A stretch of 64,000 nucleotides of DNA from Streptomyces qinglanensis (GTDB lineage: Bacteria; Actinomycetota; Actinomycetes; Streptomycetales; Streptomycetaceae): positions 124,001 through 188,000 of the forward strand of contig NZ_FOGO01000010.1 of NCBI RefSeq assembly GCF_900111245.1, written 5' to 3'. The translations under genes and the position numbers were made by a program. The notes beneath the pieces are model-generated. The model ran no database searches. It worked only from the letters and a program-made list of their open reading frames with translations, and was not told the origin of the DNA. Below, piece after piece: positions 18,289 through 25,918 of this stretch (positions are counted from its first letter, which is position 1; every line of letters begins with the position of its first letter).

Positions 18289-19986
18289 ATGCGCGTCCCC
18301 CGACCCCGCTCCCCCTTGCGGTCCCGCCCGCGCAGCCTGGCAGGACAGCTCTTCGCCGTGCAGGTGGTGCTGGTCGCCGTGGTGGTCGCCGGATGCGCGG
18401 TGTTCGCGTACGTTTCCGGAAAGTCACAGGCCAGGGAGGCGGCGACGCACCGCGCCCAGGCCACGACGCAGGCCGTGGCCGATTCCCCCTCCGTCCGGGC
18501 GGCCATCGGATCCGACGATCCCAGCGCGCGTCTGCAGCCCTACGCGGAGCAGGTGCGCCGGGACACCGGCGTCAGCTTTGTGACGATCATGGATCCGCAC
18601 GGCAAGCGGTGGACGCACCCCGACCCCGACCGGATCGGCGAGCAGTTCGTCGGCCACATCGGGCCGGCGCTGCGGGGCCACACCTTCGACGAGACCTACA
18701 CCGGCACGCTGGGCCCGTCGGTGCGCGTGGTGACCCCGGTCCGGGAGGCCGGGCACGGCGGACGGGAGGGCCGGATCATCGGCCTGGTCAGCGCCGGGAT
18801 CACCATCGACACCATCAGCAGACAGGTCGGCGAGCAGCTCACCGCCGTGCTCGCGGTGGCCGGCGGGGCCCTGGCGCTGGGTGCCGTCGGCACGTATCTG
18901 ACCAACGCCCGGCTGCGCCGCCACACCCACGGGATGAACGCGGTCGAGCTCAGCAGGCTGCACGACTACCACCAGGCCACGCTGCACGCGGTACGCGAAG
19001 GACTGCTGCTGCTCGACGGGGAGGGACGGGTTGCGCTCGTCAACGACGGCGCCCGGCTGCTGCTGGGGCGGGACGGACCGCAGGAGCTGGTGGGCCGGAC
19101 CGTCGCCGATCTCGGACTGCCGCCCGAGCTGACCGAAGCGCTGCTGGCCGGGGAGCCGCGCCGGGACGAGGTCCATCTGACCGGCGAGCGGGTCGTGGTC
19201 GTCAACACCGCGCCGGTGGACGGCGGGGAGCGCCGGGGCACGGTGGTGACCCTGCGCGACCACACCGAACTGCGGGCGCTGGCCGGTGAGCTGGACTCGG
19301 TGCGCGGCTTCGCCGAGGCGCTGCGGTCCCAGGCCCACGAGGCCGCGAACCGGCTGCACACCGTCGTCTCCCTGATCGAGCTGGGCCGGGTGGCGGAGGC
19401 GGTGCGCTTCGCGACCGAGGAGCTGGAGCTGGCGCAGGCGCTGACCGACCGGGTGGTGAGCGCGGTGCGGGAGCCGGTGCTGGCCGCGCTGCTGCTGGGC
19501 AAGGCCGCTCAGGCCAAGGAGCGTGGCGTCGAGCTGACGCTCGATCCGGACTCCGGTGCCGAGGACGTGCCCGGGATTCCGGGCCGCGACCTGGTGACGG
19601 TGCTGGGCAATCTGATCGACAACGCGGTGGAGGCCGTCACCGGCCCGCCCTCCGGCCCGCAGACGGGTACGGGCCCGGCCGGCGAGGAGCCCGCCGACAG
19701 CCCACGGGTGACCGTCACGATCCGGTGCACCCGCTCCGGCGACTTGCTGCTGCGCGTCGCCGACACCGGCCCCGGCCTGCCGCCCGGAGCCGGGGAGAGG
19801 CTCTTCGAGCGGAACTGGTCCACCAGACCCGGCCGGGGCGGCGGCATCGGCCTGGCCCTGGTGCGGCAGACGGCACACCGGCACGGGGGCGAGATCAGCG
19901 CCCGTGATCTCCCCGGTGCGGGCGCCGAGTTCGAGGTGCGGCTGCCCCTCCCGCAGCAGGCAGGGAGCCAGGAGGTACTGCGATGA
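18289..19986 (+). CDS. sensor histidine kinase, CitA/DcuS/DctB type
   Basis: A 565-residue membrane kinase. First membrane helix at about 20-45, an extracytoplasmic PAS-like sensor (sCache) at about 50-180, second helix at about 183-203, cytoplasmic PAS at about 215-320, then a citrate-type DHp with the phospho-acceptor His350 in RSQAHEAANRLH, and HATPase_c with N box LGNLIDNAVEAV and G box RGGGIGLALVRQ. Family members bind citrate or C4-dicarboxylates outside the cell. ATG at 18289 follows a weak GAGA. Its last codons overlap the regulator start by 4 bp (ATGA), and it diverges from dctA, which fixes its likely target. Confidence 0.93.
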   Translation: MRVPRPRSPLRSRPRSLAGQLFAVQVVLVAVVVAGCAVFAYVSGKSQAREAATHRAQATTQAVADSPSVRAAIGSDDPSARLQPYAEQVRRDTGVSFVTIMDPHGKRWTHPDPDRIGEQFVGHIGPALRGHTFDETYTGTLGPSVRVVTPVREAGHGGREGRIIGLVSAGITIDTISRQVGEQLTAVLAVAGGALALGAVGTYLTNARLRRHTHGMNAVELSRLHDYHQATLHAVREGLLLLDGEGRVALVNDGARLLLGRDGPQELVGRTVADLGLPPELTEALLAGEPRRDEVHLTGERVVVVNTAPVDGGERRGTVVTLRDHTELRALAGELDSVRGFAEALRSQAHEAANRLHTVVSLIELGRVAEAVRFATEELELAQALTDRVVSAVREPVLAALLLGKAAQAKERGVELTLDPDSGAEDVPGIPGRDLVTVLGNLIDNAVEAVTGPPSGPQTGTGPAGEEPADSPRVTVTIRCTRSGDLLLRVADTGPGLPPGAGERLFERNWSTRPGRGGGIGLALVRQTAHRHGGEISARDLPGAGAEFEVRLPLPQQAGSQEVLR

Positions 19987-20705
19987 CACTCCGTGTCCTG
20001 GTCGTCGAGGACGACCCCGTGGCGGCCGACGCGCACGCCCTGTACGTCAGCCGGGTGCCGGGGTTCGAGGTGGCCGGAAAGGCGCACTCCCGTGCCGCGG
20101 CGCTCCGTGCGCTGGAGGACGCGGCGGGCCGGGGCGGCGGCGTCGATCTGATCCTGCTCGATCTGTATCTGCCTGACGGCAGCGGCCTGGACCTGCTGCG
20201 CGCGCTGCGTGCGGCGGGCCACTCGGAGGACGTGTTCGCGGTGACGTCGGCCCGCGATCTGACGATGATCCGCGAGGGGGTCGCACTCGGGGTGGTCCAG
20301 CATGTGCTGAAGCCGTTCACGTTCCGCACGCTCAGCGACCGGCTGCTGCGCTACGCGGACTTCCGCGCCACGGCCGAGGCCGGGGGCGAGGCGGTCAGTC
20401 AGGACGAGGTGGACCGGACGCTGTCGGTGCTGCGGGCCGCGCCCGCCGCCTCGGCGCTGCCGAAGGGGTTGAGCTCCCCGACGCTGGCGAGGGTGACGGA
20501 CCGGCTGCGGGAGGCGGCCCGCGAGGGGCTGACGGCGAGTGAGGCAGCGGCGGCGCTCGGCGTGAACCGGATCACCGCACGCCGCTATCTCGAACACCTC
20601 GTCACCACCGGCTCTGCGGAGCGGCGGCAGCGCTACGGGCAGGTGGGGCGCCCCGAGCACCACTACCTGTGGCGCGGAGGCCCGGCGTCGGGCGGCGGGC
20701 CGTAG
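19983..20705 (+). CDS. response regulator, CitB/DcuR family
   Basis: A 240-residue regulator with a receiver domain at 1-125 (phospho-acceptor Asp60 in LILLDLYLPDGSG, Lys in HVLKPF). The C-terminal DNA-binding domain has the CitB-type helix-turn-helix GLTASEAAAALGVNRITARRYLEHL at about 178-202. The start ATG overlaps the kinase stop (ATGA), so the two are translationally coupled. Expected to be phosphorylated by the upstream kinase and to activate dctA, probably through the TTACGTGCA repeats. A hairpin at 20773-20808 follows. Confidence 0.93.
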   Translation: MTLRVLVVEDDPVAADAHALYVSRVPGFEVAGKAHSRAAALRALEDAAGRGGGVDLILLDLYLPDGSGLDLLRALRAAGHSEDVFAVTSARDLTMIREGVALGVVQHVLKPFTFRTLSDRLLRYADFRATAEAGGEAVSQDEVDRTLSVLRAAPAASALPKGLSSPTLARVTDRLREAAREGLTASEAAAALGVNRITARRYLEHLVTTGSAERRQRYGQVGRPEHHYLWRGGPASGGGP

Positions 20706-20772
20706 GGCCCCGTCGGGCGTAGGGCCCCGTCCCGGGCAGCGGCCGCCCGTCGGGCGGGGGCGAGGGACCGAG

Positions 20773-20808
20773 CCGCCCGGCGGCCGGCCGAGGCGGGCCG
20801 CCGGGCGG
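20773..20808 (+). terminator. hairpin after the response regulator gene
   Basis: 13-bp perfect arms (CCGCCCGGCGGCC and its complement) with a 10-base loop, 68 bp after the stop. A 14-bp direct repeat (CGTAGGGCCCCGTC) just precedes it. Confidence 0.7.
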
Positions 20809-20845
20809 TGGTGCGGGCTGTCCGTCAACCGTCCGAACGAACGGT

Positions 20846-20872
20846 CCGGGGCTGCACGGGGGACAGCCCCGG
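20846..20872 (-). terminator. hairpin after the LAETG surface protein gene
   Basis: 9-bp arms CCGGGGCTG and CAGCCCCGG with a 9-base loop, 5 bp after the minus-strand stop at 20878. Confidence 0.65.
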
Positions 20873-20877
20873 GTGGA

Positions 20878-21504
20878 TCAGCTCTGCGAGGAGCGGCGCT
20901 TGCGCGCGAAGGCGACGAGGCCCCCGCCTGCGATGACCACGGCGGCCGCGATGCCGGCGATCATCGGGGTGTTGCTGGAGGAACCCGTCTCGGCGAGGTC
21001 GTCGCCGCCGCCCTGCGGCTTCTCCGCCGGGGCGCTGGAGCTGGACTCGGGCGCGCTCGGCTCCGGCTTCTCGCTGGGGCTCTGCGAGGGGCTGGGCGAG
21101 GAAGGCGGGGTGGACTCCGACTCGCTGGGCGTCGGGCTGGGCGTCGGCTTGTCGCAGACCGGGGACGTCTTGGTCTCCGGGCCCCACGAGAAGCGGTCGC
21201 CGTCCGAGGCCACGACCTGAGCGGTGACCTTCAGCGGCTCGCCGTGCTCGGGCAGGTCGACCTTCTTGTGGAAGCTACGGCCGAAGGTCTCGCTGATCAG
21301 CGTCTCGTCACCGGCCTTGATGGTGACCTTGTTGTCCTTCGGCGCGTACATCTTCAGGTCGATCGAGACCGAGTCGCAGGTCACCGACCATGAAGGGGTG
21401 TGTGCCTGGGCGGGGGCGGCCGCTATCGCGGTACCGACGAACGCCGCGGCACCGGTCGCCGCGATGGCGACCGACCGCTGCCATCTGAGGCGCAGTGCTG
21501 TCAT
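20878..21504 (-). CDS. sortase-anchored surface protein (LAETG)
   Basis: A 208-residue secreted protein. Signal peptide at 1-34 (cleavage AQA-HT), a small beta-rich domain at about 35-115 with two Cys (CDSVSIDLK and SPVCDKP), a Ser/Pro/Glu-rich wall-spanning stretch, the sorting motif LAETG, a hydrophobic helix (IAGIAAAVVIAGGGLVAF) and a basic tail RKRRSSQS. The LAxTG motif is the one used by class E sortases in Streptomyces, as for long chaplins. GGAAGGA lies before the ATG. It is a single gene; the function of the exposed domain is unknown. Confidence 0.88.
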   Translation of the reverse strand: MTALRLRWQRSVAIAATGAAAFVGTAIAAAPAQAHTPSWSVTCDSVSIDLKMYAPKDNKVTIKAGDETLISETFGRSFHKKVDLPEHGEPLKVTAQVVASDGDRFSWGPETKTSPVCDKPTPSPTPSESESTPPSSPSPSQSPSEKPEPSAPESSSSAPAEKPQGGGDDLAETGSSSNTPMIAGIAAAVVIAGGGLVAFARKRRSSQS

Positions 21505-21816
21505 CGTTTTCCTTCCGGTAGGACCGTCGCACGAGATGCACGTACGACGGGTGACAGCACGGTACTCGCATCCTCAACCCGGAGCACACGCGCCCCGGAA
21601 TATCCAAGTGTTCCCGTCCGTGGCCCAGTTCGGCCGGGCGCGGCCCGGGAGGCGAGACCGCAGGTCGCAGCGGGGTCAGCGGGCGCTGCGGGAAGAAGGT
21701 TGCGATTGGGTGAAGTTGGACATCCGCTTCCGGCCGGCCGCAGCCGCGGCCCGGCTGCGGGTACCGACTGCGGGTACCGACTGGGGTCTCGGCTGCGGAG
21801 AGGGAAGCCGCGGTCC
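21505..21816. other. 312-bp intergenic gap
   Basis: No gene seen. Upstream sequence of the LAETG gene occupies about 21505-21620. A 14-bp direct repeat (CTGCGGGTACCGA, two copies) lies at 21755-21781. Confidence 0.5.
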
Positions 21817-22728
21817 TCAGCAGGGTCCCGGTACGGCCGGAACCGGACGGACCGTACCGGCGGAGTCGGCCACAGCCCGCACGAACGCACGCTGCAACGC
21901 GCTGCCGTGGCCGCCTCCCGTCACCACCGCCAGCTCCGACGGCGGCAGTCCGCCGACCGGCACGAAGGCGATGTCCGCACGGGCGTGCGCCTCGGCCGTG
22001 GGGCGGCACAGCAGCATGCCCCCGCGCCCCGCGGCGGCGTTGGCCAGTCCCTCCTGCAGGGTGGTCACCGCCGGGCCCCGTGCGATGGTGCGGCCGCCCG
22101 GCGTGCACGGCGGGGCCTGATAGTCGCGCCAGTACCCGGGGGCGGGCGGCGCTGCGGCGATGAGCCGGCAGTCCGCGAGATCCTCGGCGCTCAGTGCGGA
22201 CCGGGCGGCGAGCGGGTGGCCGGCGGAGACGGCCAGGGTCCACGGCTGCTCCGCGAAACCCGGCCCCACCACCAGATCGGGCTCCGCGACCGGCAGCAGC
22301 AGCACGGCGGCGTCCACCTCGCCGCGCCGCAGCGGTCCGAACGGGTCCGCCATGGTGATCTCCACGATGGCGGTCTCCACCTGGGGATGACGGGCGTGCA
22401 GGAGGCCCAGAGCCGCCGTCGTCCGATGGTCGGCGCTGCCCAGGAACCCCAGCCGCAGCCGGCCGGTCACGCTCCGGGCCGCGGCGCGCGCCTCGTCCAC
22501 GGCATCACCCAGCAAGCCGTAGGCGGGCCGGAGCTGTTGGAGGAACCGGGCGCCGAGCGCCGTCAGCGCCACTCGGCGGCTGGTGCGCTCCACCAGCCGC
22601 GCCCCGATCCGGTTCTCCAGCGAGCGCAGCAGTTGGCTGACCCTGCTCTGCGACACGTACAGCCGCTCTCCGGTGCGCCCGAAGTGCAGTTCCTCGGCGA
22701 GGACGAGAAAGCACTCCAGTTCCCTCAT
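21817..22728 (-). CDS. LysR family transcriptional regulator
   Basis: About 303 residues. Winged helix-turn-helix at the N-terminus (ELECFLVLAEELHFGRTGERLYVSQSRVSQLLRSLE) and an effector-binding domain from about 90 (RLRLGFLGSADH, then ELAVVTGG near the end). ATG at 22728 starts right at the conserved MRELECFLV; a longer frame up to 22854 is Gly/Gln-rich and unlike the family. It is divergent from an MFS transporter gene, the usual LysR arrangement, so it probably controls that transporter and itself. Effector unknown. Confidence 0.88.
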   Translation of the reverse strand: MRELECFLVLAEELHFGRTGERLYVSQSRVSQLLRSLENRIGARLVERTSRRVALTALGARFLQQLRPAYGLLGDAVDEARAAARSVTGRLRLGFLGSADHRTTAALGLLHARHPQVETAIVEITMADPFGPLRRGEVDAAVLLLPVAEPDLVVGPGFAEQPWTLAVSAGHPLAARSALSAEDLADCRLIAAAPPAPGYWRDYQAPPCTPGGRTIARGPAVTTLQEGLANAAAGRGGMLLCRPTAEAHARADIAFVPVGGLPPSELAVVTGGGHGSALQRAFVRAVADSAGTVRPVPAVPGPC

Positions 22729-22871
22729 CTCCAGCGACCGGATCCGCGTACCGCCACCGCTGTCCGACTCCGCCTCCTGCACTCCGGCCTGCCCTCCCCC
22801 GCCCTGTCGACGGACCGCTGCTTCGCTCACGGAAGACCGATGAGCCCTGCTCATGGAAGGATGAGAAGTCC

Positions 22872-22890
22872 GCCGTTGTTCCCGGACGGC
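22872..22890. promoter_or_regulatory. small inverted repeat between LysR and MFS genes
   Basis: GCCGT and ACGGC arms spaced 9 bp, just upstream of the MFS ATG at 22911. A weak candidate LysR box. Confidence 0.25.
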
Positions 22891-22910
22891 CGGGCGCGAA
22901 GTCTTGAACC

Positions 22911-24278
22911 ATGACTGAGACCCCCACCCGCGTGGATCCCCGAGGACACGAGCCCGGCGGCCGGGAGCGCACGCCGCTGCGTGCGTGGCTCGGTGTCGCC
23001 TCGCTCACGTCCGCCACCTTCGCCGTCACCGCGGCCGAGATGCTGCCCGTCGGGCTGCTCACCCCGGTCGGCGGGAGCCTGGATGTCTCGGAGGGCTCGG
23101 CGGGACTGACCGTCTCCCTCACCGGCATCGTCGCGGCACTCGCCGCGCCCCTCGTGCCACCCGCCGCGGGCAGGCTCGACCGCCGCACCGTGCTGGCGGC
23201 GCTGGCGCTGCTGCTGGCCGCGGCCAACACCCTCTCGGCGACGGCGCCCTCCCTCACCGTGCTGCTGATGGCCCGCGTCCTGGTGGGGGTCGCCCTGGGC
23301 GGCGTATGGGCGCTGGCGGCCACCCTGCCGGTACGGCTGGTGCCGCAGCGCTCGCTGAGCACCGCGCTGGCGGCCGTCTTCGGCGGCATCGGGCTGGCCA
23401 GTGTGCTGGCGGTACCCGCGGGCACCATGCTGGGCGAAGCGTTCGGCTGGCGGGCGGCGTTCGGCGCCGCGGCAGGGCTGTCGGCTGCCGTGGCGGTGGC
23501 CCTCGCGCTGTTGCTGCCCGCGCTGCCCGCCGACCGCCCGGTGCGCCCCGGCACGCTGCCGCGACTGCTGCGGAACCCCCGGCTGCGCACCGGATTCGTC
23601 TTCCTCGCGCTGCTGGTGACCGGCCACTTCGCCGCCTACACCTATGTACGGCCGGTACTGGAGCAGCTCTCCGGCGTCGCGCCCGCGCTGGTCGGGGTGC
23701 TGCTGCTGGCCTACGGTGCGGCGGGCGTCGCCGGGAACTTCGCGGCGGGCGCCCGCGCGGCCCGGTGGCCCAAGAGCACGCTGTTGACGCTGGCGGGGGG
23801 CATCGCGGTGACGACCCTGCTGCTGGCAGCGGCGGGCCCGGCCACCGGAGCGGCCGTGGCGGCGCTGCTGCTGTGGGGTCTGGCCTACGGCGGGGTCTCG
23901 GTGAGCAGCCAGAGCTGGGTGCTGGCCGCGGCACCGCTCGAACGCGAGGCGGCTGGGGCCCTGTTCGCCTCCGTCTTCAACGCGGCCATCGCGCTGGGCG
24001 CCTTCCTCGGCGGCCGGGTGGTGGACGCCGCGCCGCTGCGCTCGGTGCTGCTGGTGGGCGCCGCGCTGGCCGCCTGCGCCTCGGTGGTGCTCGCCTTCGT
24101 CCGGGCCCCGGCCGGTCGGCAGCAGGAAACGGTGCAGCAAGAAACAGTGCAGCAGGAAACGGTGCAGCAGGAAACGGTGCGGCCGGAGGACGCCGGAGCC
24201 CGCCGGGCGGCGTGGACCGCGCCCCGCCCGGCACACGCCGGGGCCGCCGAGCCGCACGGGAAGCCGCACGGGCAGTGA
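22911..24278 (+). CDS. MFS transporter (DHA1, arabinose-efflux/Cmx-like)
   Basis: A 455-residue transporter with 12 predicted helices. The N-terminal helix region TFAVTAAEMLPVGLLTPV and the motif PAAGRLDRRTVLAALALLL after helix 2 are typical of DHA1 drug or sugar efflux pumps. The C-terminal tail is unusual: four exact QQETV pentapeptides (encoded by 15-bp repeats at 24120-24179), then an Ala/Pro/His-rich end. ATG at 22911 is used. It is divergent from a LysR regulator, which suggests inducible export. The substrate is unknown. Confidence 0.88.
   Translation: MTETPTRVDPRGHEPGGRERTPLRAWLGVASLTSATFAVTAAEMLPVGLLTPVGGSLDVSEGSAGLTVSLTGIVAALAAPLVPPAAGRLDRRTVLAALALLLAAANTLSATAPSLTVLLMARVLVGVALGGVWALAATLPVRLVPQRSLSTALAAVFGGIGLASVLAVPAGTMLGEAFGWRAAFGAAAGLSAAVAVALALLLPALPADRPVRPGTLPRLLRNPRLRTGFVFLALLVTGHFAAYTYVRPVLEQLSGVAPALVGVLLLAYGAAGVAGNFAAGARAARWPKSTLLTLAGGIAVTTLLLAAAGPATGAAVAALLLWGLAYGGVSVSSQSWVLAAAPLEREAAGALFASVFNAAIALGAFLGGRVVDAAPLRSVLLVGAALAACASVVLAFVRAPAGRQQETVQQETVQQETVQQETVRPEDAGARRAAWTAPRPAHAGAAEPHGKPHGQ
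24120..24179 (+). repeat. 15-bp coding repeat, four units
   Basis: CAGCAGGAAACGGTG four times head-to-tail (second copy with two silent changes), encoding QQETV x4 in the MFS tail. Confidence 0.95.
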
Positions 24279-24404
24279 CCCCGCTCCGGCACCGGGCCGG
24301 GCGAAGGGGCCGGGGACCGGGCGGTACGGGCTGATCGAGCCGCCCGGCTCCGGCGGCGGGCGACCGCGCCGGGCCGGACGTCCCGGCGGCGCCGTCGCCC
24401 GGGG

Positions 24405-24448
24405 CGGTCGGACCGGCGTGCGGGCGGTCGGTCGGACCGGCGTGCGGG
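24405..24448. repeat. 20-bp direct repeat in the MFS/pfkA convergent gap
   Basis: CGGTCGGACCGGCGTGCGGG at 24405-24424 and again at 24429-24448. The 285-bp gap otherwise shows no gene. Confidence 0.85.
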
Positions 24449-24563
24449 GGCACCTGAGGGCGTGTGGAGTCCTCCGCACACCCGGTGGTTCAGCGGCCGG
24501 ACGCGGAGGGCCGCTGCGGCCGCCCGGCACCCGCGTCTCGCGGGACGGCGGCCGGGCCGCGGC

Positions 24564-25589
24564 TCAGAAGACCGCTTCGGTCTCGTCCATCCGGTCCTGC
24601 GGGACCCGCTTGAGCTCGGAGACCGCGTCGGCGAGCGGGGCCATCACGATCCGGGTGCCGCGCAGCGCTGTCATCCGTCCGAACTCCCCGCGGTGCGCGG
24701 CCTCGACGGCGTGCCAGCCGAAGCGGGTGGCGAGCACCCGGTCGTAGGCCGTGGGCGTGCCGCCGCGCTGGATGTGGCCGAGGATGACGGGCCGCGCCTC
24801 CTTGCCGAGCCGGTGCTCCAGCTCGACCGCGAGGCGGTTGCCGATTCCGGTGAAGCGCTCATGACCGTACTGGTCGATCACGCCCTTCTCGTACGGCATG
24901 GAGCCCTCGGCCGGGTGCGCGCCCTCGGCGACGCAGACGATGGCGAACTTCTTGTCCCGCGCGAACCGCTCCTCGACCATCTTGGCCAGGTCGTCGACCT
25001 CGAAGTTGCGCTCGGGGATGCAGATGGCGTGCGCGCCCGCCGCCATGCCCGCCTCCAGCGCGATCCAGCCCGCGTGCCGGCCCATGACCTCCACGACCAT
25101 CACCCGCTGGTGGGACTCGGCGGTGGTCTTGAGGCGGTCCATGGCCTCGGTGGCGACGCCGACGGCGGTGTCGAAGCCGAAGGTGCGGTCGGTGGCGGAG
25201 ATGTCGTTGTCGATGGTCTTGGGGACGCCGACGACCGGCAGCCCGATCTCGGCGAGCATCCGCGCGGCGGTCAGGGTGCCCTCGCCGCCGATCGGGATGA
25301 GCGCGTCCAGGCCGAGGCGGTCGATCAGCTCCTCGGAGTTGTTGCACGCCTCCCGCAGCCGGTCCCGCTCCAGCCGGGCCGAGCCGAGGATGGTGCCGCC
25401 GCGGGCGAGGATGCCGCTGACGGAATTTATGTCCAGGGGGCGGTAGCGGCCCTCCAGCAGGCCCTTGAATCCGTCTTCGAATCCGATGACCTCGTCGCCG
25501 CGGTCGTGTACGGCACGGTGCACGACGGATCGGATCACGGCATTGAGACCGGGGCAGTCTCCGCCCGCGGTGAGCACTCCGATACGCAT
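24564..25589 (-). CDS. pfkA: 6-phosphofructokinase, group III
   Basis: A 341-residue enzyme that phosphorylates fructose 6-phosphate in glycolysis. Motifs: GGDCPGLNAVIR at the N-terminus, GGEGT at 101-105, PKTIDNDI with catalytic Asp, and MGRHAGWIA. Residue 104 is Gly, as in ATP-using enzymes (Asp in PPi enzymes), while residue 124 is Lys, as in PPi enzymes; this mix is known for actinobacterial group III PFKs, of which the Streptomyces one is ATP-dependent. AGGAGA lies about 10 nt before the ATG. Divergent from pta-ackA-pyk, so upper and lower glycolytic steps share one intergenic control region. Streptomyces usually has several pfkA copies. Confidence 0.93.
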   Translation of the reverse strand: MRIGVLTAGGDCPGLNAVIRSVVHRAVHDRGDEVIGFEDGFKGLLEGRYRPLDINSVSGILARGGTILGSARLERDRLREACNNSEELIDRLGLDALIPIGGEGTLTAARMLAEIGLPVVGVPKTIDNDISATDRTFGFDTAVGVATEAMDRLKTTAESHQRVMVVEVMGRHAGWIALEAGMAAGAHAICIPERNFEVDDLAKMVEERFARDKKFAIVCVAEGAHPAEGSMPYEKGVIDQYGHERFTGIGNRLAVELEHRLGKEARPVILGHIQRGGTPTAYDRVLATRFGWHAVEAAHRGEFGRMTALRGTRIVMAPLADAVSELKRVPQDRMDETEAVF

Positions 25590-25918
25590 GGGGTTCGCTT
25601 CTCCTGCTCCGTAGATGCCCACCCGGGAGGCGGGCCGCTTGGGGCACGGTCGGACCTCACTGTCCGGGGGTGCCGCTGGTCCCTGAGCCGGTGCGATTGT
25701 TTCACGTCTTGAAGGCGAGGGAAGGGGCCCCGCTCAGCATCCGGACCGCCTGGGAGCCGCCCTCCCGCACGGGCGCATCAACCACCCGCCTGGCGCGCGG
25801 GCTAACCAGTGGCGCAGGTATTGTCAAGGGTATAGCCCTGCCCTTACGGGTGCTTTCCAGGCGGAACTGCTCAAGAAATCCCCAAGGCGCTCCCGATCGC
25901 GACCGGAGGAGACAGCGC
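25590..25918. other. 329-bp divergent promoter region of pfkA and pta
   Basis: No gene seen. The AT-richest part is at 25815-25850 and includes TATAGC at 25831 flanked by AGGG and CCCT, likely core promoter for pta. GGAGGAGAC precedes the pta GTG. Confidence 0.5.

Noticed and set aside
25826..25839. AGGG-TATAG-CCCT as a terminator or riboswitch element
   Set aside because: Arms are only 4 bp and it lies where the pta promoter is expected; recorded only as a promoter hint.
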